DNA of 64,000 bases from Dactylis glomerata (Eukaryota; Streptophyta; Magnoliopsida; Poales; Poaceae), in NCBI GenBank assembly GCA_007115705.1, contig QXEO01000344.1:124001-188000 (forward strand), given 5' to 3'. Of this stretch, positions 56,419 through 64,000 are shown in pieces. A program made the translations under genes and the position numbers. The notes below the pieces were generated by a model. It ran no database searches. It saw only the letters and a list, made by a program, of their open reading frames with translations, and was not told where the DNA came from. Position 1 is the first letter of the stretch; the number at the start of each line of letters is the position of its first letter.

Positions 56419-59400
56419 ACTCCCCCATCCTCAGAAGCTGCTTGTCCCCAAGCAGGTGCCACCGGGAAATGCTGGCGGAGAGCTTCGGCATCCTCCCAAG
56501 TGGCGAGCGACGCCGGCTGGTGCGTCCATTGCACCAAGATCTGTGAGACGGTCGTTGCTCCTTTGCGCACAAGGCGATGCTTGAGAACTTGGAACGGTAC
56601 CTGCATCTCAGGGTCAGGGGCGAGAAGTGTCTGTTGTACCTGGACGTGATCTCCGATCACTTTCTTGAGCTGGGACACATGAATAACTGGATGGATCTTG
56701 CTAGTCTCAGGTAGCTCCAAGCGGTACGCGACCTTGCCTACACGCGCAAGCACACGGAAGGGGCCGTAGTACTTGTACGCCAGCTTTTGATTTGTGCGCA
56801 TCGCCACGGAATTCTGAATGTAAGGTTGCAGTTTGAGAAAAACCAGATCATCCACAGCGAATTCCCGGAAGATTCTTGTCTTGTCAGCAGAGGCTTTCAT
56901 CTTTTGCTGGACTCGAAGTAGCTGTTGACGAAGGAGATCTTGAACAAGAGAGCGTTCCTGAAGCCAGGTCTTGAGATCAGGTACATCACAGGCGTCATCA
57001 GCCGATATGCCAAAGTGGCGAGGGGCACAATTGTAGAGAACCTCAAACGGGGTTTTGTTCAATGCCGAATGCCAATTGGTATTATACCAATATTCAGCAA
57101 GAGACAACCAACGAGCCCATTGCTGCGGACAAGCTTGAGCAAAACAACGGAGATATGCTTCGAGAGATTGGTTGACTCGTTCAGTCGCCCCGTCAGTTTG
57201 TGGATGATACGAGGAACTGAGACAGAGTTTAGTTCCCGCGAGACGGAAAAGCTCCCTCTAGAAGGCGCTCGTGAAAACACGATCTCTATCAGAGATGATT
57301 GATTTGGGCATGCTGTGCAATTTGAAGATATTATCGAGGAAAAGGCGGGCAACACTGGCAGCAGAATAAGGATGGGAGATGGGTATAAAATGGGCATAGC
57401 GGGAAAACTTGTCGACAATTACCAGAACTCCGTCGAAACGCCCAGACTTGGGAAAGCCTTCCACGAAATCCATCGAGATTACTTCCCAGGCGTGATTGGG
57501 CACTGGCAGAGGTTGAAGGAGACCCGGGTATCGCACGCGTTCAGGCTTCGCCTGCTGGCACACAAGGCAGGATTGTACTTGTTTACGGATCGACTGTTTC
57601 ATGAGCGGCCAGGCAAACAACTGTTTGATGCGGCGGTAGGTCACCGGGAAGCCGAAATGGCCACCGGTAGCACTGGCGTGCAGGGCATTGGTGATGCGCG
57701 TCTGTAGAGGAAGATTGGTGCCCAGCCAGATGCGCCCATGTTTGCGGATAATTCCATCGCGGAGAAGGAATCCGTCAAATCCCTCAGCTTGAATTGCCAG
57801 GCGGGCCAGAATAGCTCGGGTTTTGGTGTCAGATTGATACCCAGCGACCACGTCAGTAATCCAGGTAGGTTGGACAGAAGAAATAGCGGCGACGCTGCTG
57901 GTGTGATAGGGACGCCGCGACAAGGCGTCAGCCGCAGTGTTCTCTACTCCCTTGCGATAGACGATGGTATACTGTAATCCCAGCATCTTAGTCAGTGCCT
58001 TGTGCTGCCATTGTGTGTGCAAGTGCTGATCATTCAGATGAACCAGAGCTCACTGATCTGTGATTATCTAAAATTCGCCAGCTTGCAAGTAAGGGCGCCA
58101 GTGATCAACAGCTAACAGAATAGCTAGATGCTCTTTTTCATAAGCAGAAAGTCCACGAGTTTTGGGGCCAAGGGCTCTGCTCACAAAAGCAAGGGGATGA
58201 CCATCTTGTAACAACACTGCTCCAATGCCCGTGTCAGACGCATCCGTTTCCACAGTAAACCTTTTGGCGAAGTCTGGTAATGCCAGAACAGGGGCAGAAA
58301 TGAGAGAAGTTTTCAGGGTCTGAAATGCTGTCTCAGTAGCTGGTGTCCACACAAATAGTTCACCTTTGCGCAGTAAATTGGTCAGGGGCTTGGCAATGAT
58401 GCCATAGTGCTTGACGAATTTCCTGTAGTAACCTGACAGGCCAATAAAACTGCGCAATTCTTTGGCCGTTGTTGGTACTGGCCATTCTCTGACAGTGTGT
58501 ATTTTCTCTGGATCAGTAGAAACACCAGCAACTGAAATGAGATGCCCCAGATAAGCAATGGTTTGCTGAGCAAAGGCACACTTGGACTTCTTCACTTGCC
58601 AGTGATGATCTTGCAGTCGCTTGAGTACCAAAGCAATGTGCTGAATATGTTCTTGGTAGTTCTTGCTATAAATCAGAATATCGTCGAAGAAAACAAGTAC
58701 AAACTTGCGCAAGAAGTCCTTGAGAGTATCGTTCATGGCACTCAAGAAAGTAGCTGGGGGCCCTGTCAAGCCAAATGCCATCACTGTGAATTCAAATTGA
58801 CCGTGATGGGTTTGAAATGCTGTCTTGTATTCTTCACCGGGTGCCAAGCGTATCTGATGGTAGCCAGCCCTTAAGTCTAGCTTGGAAAACCAACTAGACC
58901 CTGCCAATTCATCAAGGAGTTCATCAATAATCGGCATAGGGTACTTGCTCTTGATAGTTAAAGCATTGAGGTGTCTGTAGTCAACCACAATACGCCAGGT
59001 GTTGTCCTTCTTTCGCACAAGAATGATGGGTGAAGAAAAGGCACTGCTACTAGTCCGGATAACACCACTAGATAACATTTCATTGACTTGTCGTTCAATT
59101 TCAGACTTCAGCTGTGGTGTATAACGGTATGGGCGTTTGTTCACTGGCTGTGCCCCAGGGACCAGAGGGATGGAGTGGTCGCAAAGCCGTCGAGGAGGAA
59201 GACCCATCGGTTCCTCGAACACTGGTGCAAATTGCTAGAGCAGCTGCAACACTTCTGACGGCAATTGGATATCATTCTCAGTATCTTCATGCAAGAGAAG
59301 GAGTTCCACCACTGTGCAAGTAAAGACATGAGGGTTGTGACTTTGCAGAGTTACTGTCACACCTTGATGCTCAAAGGACATCCATTGCTCTTCCCAATCA

Positions 59401-61034
59401 ATTCGCATAGGGCTGTGTCGTGCTAGCCAGTCAAGGCCAAGGATACCATCATAGCTCCCAAGAGACAAGAATTTGAAATGGGCAAAGAATTCATGTCCAT
59501 CACACATCCAGGGACAATCCTGCAGAGCTTGAGTGCAGAGTAACTGTTGCCCATTAGCCACCTTAACTTGCAGAAGATTAGGTAATGTCTGAACCGAACT
59601 GAACTGAGGTAAAAATTTGCTGTTGAGAAAGGAATGTGTGCTGCCGGAATCAACCAAAAACTGCACTTGCTGCCCTTGTATCACACCAGTGAGTTGGAAA
59701 GTGAGGGTACTTGGATCCTTAATTGCAGTAACAGCAGTCAACAATTGCAACTCAGCTGAACTCTCAGAGGCAGAAAATTGCTCATGTTCAGTTTCTTCAG
59801 GAGGAAAGAGCCCAAGAATTTCCTGAATGACGTGCAGTTGCACTGTTCCCTTGCACTGGTGGTCTCTGGCCCAACGTTCTCCACATGTAAAACAGAGACC
59901 ACGGGCTTTTCTGTAGGCGCGTAGAGCTGCCCATTTGTCATCAGTTGAAGCAGACCTGGTACTTCCCGAACGAATTTCTCCAGTAATTGGTTGCTCTGGT
60001 TGCAATGTGGGCCTTGCGGCAGAAGGAGGTGATGGCAGCTGATGAGGTCGGCGAGGTGGTGCAGGCAATGCCAAGAGAGGTGGTGCTTGAGGTAATTGCA
60101 ATTGTGGACGTTGATGCATCAGCCGCAAAGCTTCACCCACTTCTTCCTGTAACAATGCGAGCGAATACGCAGTATCGAGGTCTTGTGGACAGTGTATAGC
60201 AATGACAACACGAATATGAGGTTTCAAACAATCTATGAATCTAGTAGTGTAATGTATGGTGTCAATGTGTATTTCATAAGCTGTTAATTGGTCTATAAGC
60301 TCAACAAATCTGTCTACATAATCAACTACAGAACTCGACTGGTGAATATGGTATAGCTGTCTAAGAAGTGCCAGTTGTTGGTTTCTCCCAAAACGAGTGA
60401 CAGCCCAGGAACAAAATTCTTCCCACGGTGTGTGAGGAAGTTTGTGTTGGATCGATTGAAGCCAGCGTGCCGCTGCTCCATCGAACTGCATGGTGGCGAT
60501 GGTGATCCACATAGATCTGGGTGTGCCATACAAAGCAAAATAGTCTTCACAGCGTTGCTGCCACAACTTTGGACAGACGCCGTCAAATTTTGGGAAGTCA
60601 ATTTTAGGAATCGATCTGTAGTTGTAGGAGCGATCATCCACAGAAGTAGGAGTAACAGATCGGCCGAAATGCGCACCTCTTGCCGGAGGAGGCACGTACG
60701 GGACCTGAGTCTCCGCGGCCTTCCCCCGGCGGAATTTGTCGTCGCAGTGCCCTGATGGGCCGATCTCGGTGTCGCGCGGCGTGATCGGTGGTGATGAAGT
60801 CGCCGGCGCGGTCGAGACCTTGGCGTAGCCACGGTCCAGCCGCAACTGGATCTCGCCGAGATCCGCACGGATCTCGTTGAGAGTCTCCACCGTGGTACGG
60901 GTGTGCTCTTGGATCGCGGCCTTGGTAGCTTGGCGGTGTTCCTCCAGGGCGGCCGCTGCCTCCTTCTTCTGGTCGTCGACCAGCTTGCACATGGTGTCGA
61001 AGATCTGCTGCTTGGTGAAGTCCTCGACCTCCAT
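56325..61034 (-). pseudogene. gag-pol polyprotein of the Reina-like element
   Basis: One reading frame from the ATG at 61034 to a stop at 56325. In order it holds an N-terminal coiled coil, a gag domain (VDYVDRFVELIDQL), a zinc knuckle (CFTCGERWARDHQC), protease (FLVDSGSTHSFL), RT (FFDDILIYSK), RNase H start (TVETDASDTGIGAVL), the integrase HHCC region (HASATGGHFG, CLVCQQAK), the integrase core (SMDFVEGFPKSG) and a chromodomain-like VQWTHQPASLATWEDAE. Four in-frame stops break it: TAG at about 59236, TAG and TGA near 58055-58070, and TAG at about 57259. At least three stand where Trp, Gln or Arg codons are expected, as produced by C-to-T changes. All else looks intact. Confidence 0.88.
56419..56432 (-). 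other. Polypurine tract of the Reina-like element
   Basis: GAGGATGGGGGAGT on the minus strand adjoins the 3' LTR and is at the same time coding sequence of the polyprotein tail (residues EDGGV). Confidence 0.85.
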
Positions 61035-61106
61035 GGCGCGGTTCCTGGTGAATTGCCGAGTACGGTGGTGGGTGGGTGGGGGAAAAATTCGATCCAGGAT
61101 GCTAGG

Positions 61107-61118
61107 GCTCTGATACCA
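61107..61118 (-). other. Primer binding site of the Reina-like element
   Basis: TGGTATCAGAGC on the minus strand, three bases inside the 5' LTR, complementary to initiator Met tRNA. Confidence 0.9.
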
Positions 61119-61121
61119 GAT

Positions 61122-61398
61122 TGTTAGCTACTAGGGATCAATCAACGAGGGAGAGGGGAATTGGATCTCAGCTGGTGGAATTGCAGCGAGAAAGTGTTCA
61201 TTATCTGGTTCTCATCGCGTCAGTTACATACGGCAGAGCCGTTCTGATCCAAGCCGATCGGATACAGGGTGGGGATCGATTACATATAGCTCAACCAATA
61301 CAGCTTAGTCACGGTAGCGGGCCAGGATCTGACGCAGCCTGGTGCTCCTTCTTGTTGGGCCGGTACCATCGACGGTTGTAGGGCCCAGGTCGCTAACA
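61122..61398 (-). repeat. 5' LTR of the Reina-like element
   Basis: 277 bp, partner of 56142-56418, ending GGTCGCTAACA and followed by the TSD CTCTG. Confidence 0.92.
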
Positions 61399-62198
61399 CT
61401 CTGCAGCTGCCTCACGGTCTGAAACCACTCGTCAAAGTGGTACGTCATGTTGATTGCGTCCCCTTCCTTGTGGCCGTCGAACCAGATCTCCGACATGCTC
61501 CCATACCTAAAGTACCCAATTAACAATGGCGGTATGAATCTTATTTTCTTCAATCAGTCGAATGGAATGGCACGTACGTACGTCCTAGCTACATACTGAC
61601 CCGGCGAGGAGCTCGTGGAGCTGTGCCAGGTAGTACTCGTTGTAGGCGACCTCGCGGCCGTACCGCTCGTCGTGCCGGTCCCACGGTGAGAGGTACAGGC
61701 CGGCGTCGACGCCACGTGCGCGCGCCGCGTCGGCGAACTCGCGCACCACGTCGCCGGCGCCGCCCCGCCAGGGGCTGGCGCGCACGGAGTGGGCCGTGTA
61801 CGCGGACGGCCAGAGGCAGAACCCGTCGTGGTGCTTGGCAACGAGGATGGCGAGCGACGCGCCGGCCGCGGCCGCCGCGTCCATCCACTGGCTGGTGTTG
61901 AGCGCCGCCGGAGCGAACAGGGACGGGTCCTCGGCCCCCGTCCCCAGCTCGGAGTTTGTGAACGTGTTCATCCCGAAGTGGAAGAACATGATCACCTCAC
62001 GCCGCTGCCAGGCGAGCTGCGCCGCCGTCGGGAACGGCAGCACCGGCAGCACGCGCGTAGCCGTGCCCGCCAAGCCGGCGGCGACCACTGTGGCGAACGC
62101 AACCCACATTGTTCCCATCCCCGCACTCTGCGTTCTTCGTCGGTCATGCATGCTGCAGCTTGCTCTGCAGTCCCAAGTTCAGTGCAGTTGAGCTGATG

Positions 62199-62206
62199 GA
62201 TATATA
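62199..62206 (-). promoter_or_regulatory. Probable TATA box of right fucosidase copy
   Basis: AGTATATATCC on the minus strand lies about 80-90 bp before the ATG at 62118. The promoter appears undamaged, so transcription of the interrupted gene may still occur. Confidence 0.5.
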
Positions 62207-62372
62207 CTGCCAGCATGCAGGACGGACAGAATCAGACTCAATCTAATCAGAGGGCGGCCTCTCTACCCTGCACGCTACGGCTCTGCCGTTGATTTGCTGC
62301 TTTGCGAAGTTGTGCCATCAAGTTTCGTCAGGTCTTACCACGTTTTGAGCAATCTGAAACGCGACGAAACAG

Positions 62373-63328
62373 GAGTAGTTAGCATAAAACTATTATATTT
62401 CACACCAAATTTACCAAATGATACCACTTTACGTTTTGACAACCACAATCTATCACTTTCCCATAAACCAATTATAATTTGGACAAATCACAGATTTGGA
62501 GTCAATTGACAGCGAATCTGACAAGCAGGACCCACTTGTCAGCCTTGAGGTGGCATGAACAGAAAGTTATTTTCTGACTAGGACTGGGTCCCACATGCCA
62601 GTTCACATAAAAATCCTAAATATTTCTAAAAAGAAAAATCTTAAATATCGCTAAAAAATAGAGTCAACCGACCCTGCCGCCGGTGGCTACTCCCGCCGCC
62701 CGTCTTCCCCAGCTCCGGCGCATGAGCTCCTCCGGCGACCCACGTGCCCTAGACGCCCGCAGCCGCGTGCCGCTCAGCCTCCACGCGCCCAGGTCGACGC
62801 GCCCATGCGCGCCAGGGCGCGCTCGCTGACGCCCCCGCCCGCGCTCATCGGCCCCCTGAGCCCCTGGCCGACATCGTCCCGCGCGCCGCTCGGCCTCCCC
62901 GCGCCTCTACCGTTGATCTCGACAAGAGCACAGCGGCGTCTTGGCGTCGAACTTCGAGTCCGACGAACCGTGAGCAAGACGGCGGTCGTGGTGGCGTTTG
63001 ACGAGGGGTCAGCAAGCGGCCTTGGCCGGTGGAGGTGGGGGCTGTCCGGCGGTGGCAGGGATGCAGGATTAGTTTCTCAGTTGATTTTTTTCAAGTACAC
63101 TGACATGTGGGACCCATTCCTACTCAGCAAAATATCCTCCTATTCCTGCCACATCAGCGCTGACAAATGGATCCCGCATGTTAGATTCGCTGTCAATTGA
63201 CTGCAAATCCGCAATTCCTTCGAATTGCAATTGACTTGCGAGAAAGTGGTAGATTTTAGTTAAAAAAACTTAAAATGATACTATTTGATAAATTTTATCC
63301 GATTGTGATAATTTTATGCTAACTACTC
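62373..63328. mobile_element. Long-TIR DNA element (Mutator-like), non-autonomous
   Basis: The left terminus GAGTAGTTAGCATAAAACTA and the right terminus read backwards, GAGTAGTTAGCATAAAATTA, begin inverted repeats of roughly 250-280 bp. Both arms contain CAATTGACAGCGAATCT and CACTTGTCAGC- or CATTTGTCAGC-like text plus GGGTCCCACATG. The flanks ACGAAACAG (62364-62372) and ATGAAACAA (63329-63337) are an imperfect 9-bp target duplication. The 400-bp centre (62670-63060) is very GC-rich and coding-like, which would fit a captured gene fragment, but no domain is recognised. Confidence 0.75.
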
Positions 63329-63337
63329 ATGAAACAA

Positions 63338-64000
63338 AGCCAAACGGTGCAAGCGGGCGTATAAAGATAATCAATCCCGTTGATCCATCACATCAGCAGC
63401 GGAACACGTTGCATTTGGATGTTGACGTCGAACTGGTGCAGGTTAAGGTAACATAGGGGTCCGTACGCCCCTTCGCTCTCCAAGTACCGATTTCCGTGGA
63501 AATCTCAATTTTCTCCTTTTGTTGAAAAAAATGTAGTCTAAGTTACTTGAAAGTCAACACAAGTACTCCCTCCGGCACGAAAAAGATATGGCGCGGGCAA
63601 TGTTGCAAAAAACTCTCACATTTTTTCCGACACTAGTTAGTGTGTATGTGCAATGCACGTCTTCATTAGTACAAACCAATGTTAGAGTAATATGTAGTCC
63701 ACAATCATCCCAAACATACAATATAAGTGTATGGTCATATACTTATTTTGTTCTCTCTCTTAAGCTCGCTCAAAATTAATATTATATTAATCAGTGTGCA
63801 ATTTCATCAAATTTAAAAGAAAATCTAAAATTCGGTTGCGCAATCCAAAATTCCTAGTATCCTCTCATGTTACGTACAACACAATACAACAAATGTTACA
63901 ATGAGTTTGGCAGGGTGTCCTAACAAAAATGATCTGAAATGACATGGAGTTCCTAGCTCACCTTGGAGATACATTACAAACTAATGGTATGATTACTTAT
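63338..64000. other. Intergenic, no gene seen
   Basis: A/T-rich. At 63564 TACTCCCTCCGGCACGAAAA resembles a Stowaway MITE terminus, with no clear partner inside the window. No coding sequence is supported. Confidence 0.4.

Larger units (their letters stand above)
56142..61398 (-). mobile_element. Reina-like chromovirus (Ty3/gypsy), full length
   Basis: 5,257 bp with two 277-bp LTRs (TGTTAGC...ACA) and the TSD CTCTG (56137-56141, 61399-61403), inserted in exon 2 of the fucosidase gene. The minus-strand order is gag, protease, RT, RNase H, integrase with a chromodomain-like end. Small size, short LTRs, a Met-tRNA PBS and the chromodomain-like tail suggest the Reina clade. The LTRs differ at five positions (about 1.8%), so the insertion is recent on a plant time scale. 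Confidence 0.92.
53532..62118 (-). pseudogene. Alpha-L-fucosidase 1-like, broken by three insertions
   Basis: Same structure as the gene at 5404-7026. Exon 1 is 62118-61601. Exon 2 is the three pieces 61506-61399, 56136-56030 and 55103-55079. Exon 3 is the two pieces 54641-54562 and 54115-53532. The pieces of exon 2 add up to 240 nt, as in the left copy, and all splice phases agree. Without the insertions the frame is open throughout (1,422 nt, 473 aa). The signal peptide (MGTMWVAFATVVAAGLAG), FHFGMNTF, AKHHDGFCLW and SEIWFDG are kept. Exon 2 carries a Reina-like element and a Harbinger-type element; exon 3 carries a retroposon. An upstream in-frame Met at 62151 exists but gives a poorer signal peptide. 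The insertions must abolish normal product unless they are spliced out. Confidence 0.92.

Overview
The window is nuclear DNA of a grass, most likely a Triticeae member (wheat, barley or goatgrass). The reasons are GC-rich first exons, plant-type GT/AG introns, a few genes separated by nested LTR retrotransposons, and coding sequences of grass type. The exact species cannot be told from the sequence alone.

Left part (1-18 kb): an intact three-exon alpha-L-fucosidase 1-like gene (GH29, + strand, 5404-7026) converges on a complete 13-exon DEAD-box RNA helicase gene of the RH7/PRH75 type (- strand, 11691-7766). Just upstream of the helicase ATG is a single N (11760). Beyond it, 2,874 bp of the helicase gene (exons 4-13) is repeated at a fixed offset of 4,457 bp with no difference seen. 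This is either an assembly artefact at a contig join or an extremely recent duplication. The repeat abuts an unrecognised gene (16773-14682, -) with a 14-residue Lys/Thr/Glu repeat and one in-frame stop.

Middle part (19-53 kb): nested transposons. A truncated LTR element (A, 19.2-38.0 kb) was invaded by a full-length pol-less relative (B, 20499-29042, TSD GGCCG) and by a Mutator-like element (MULE, 29324-37151, 9-bp TSD, ~200-bp TIRs). The MULE carries a decayed transposase plus two accessory ORFs, one of them a tail-anchored coiled-coil protein. A copia element (C, 39337-53011, 172-bp LTRs, TSD GTTGA) is split by another pol-less LTR element (D, 41138-49716), whose 3' LTR is itself split by a solo LTR (47421-49250, TSD CAATA).

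Right part (53.5-62.2 kb): a second alpha-L-fucosidase gene, on the - strand, with the same three-exon structure as the left copy. Its coding sequence is open throughout but broken by three insertions of three classes, each with a target-site duplication: a 434-bp retroposon in exon 3, a 923-bp PIF/Harbinger-type element in exon 2, and a 5,257-bp Reina-like chromovirus in exon 2. The two fucosidase genes form an inverted pair about 46 kb apart, one apparently working and one freshly inactivated. Beyond the right gene's promoter lies a 956-bp long-TIR DNA element related to a degenerate one near 1 kb.

Exon limits were set by hand from reading frame, GT/AG sites and comparison of the two copies. 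No database search was possible. No tRNA, rRNA or CRISPR was seen.
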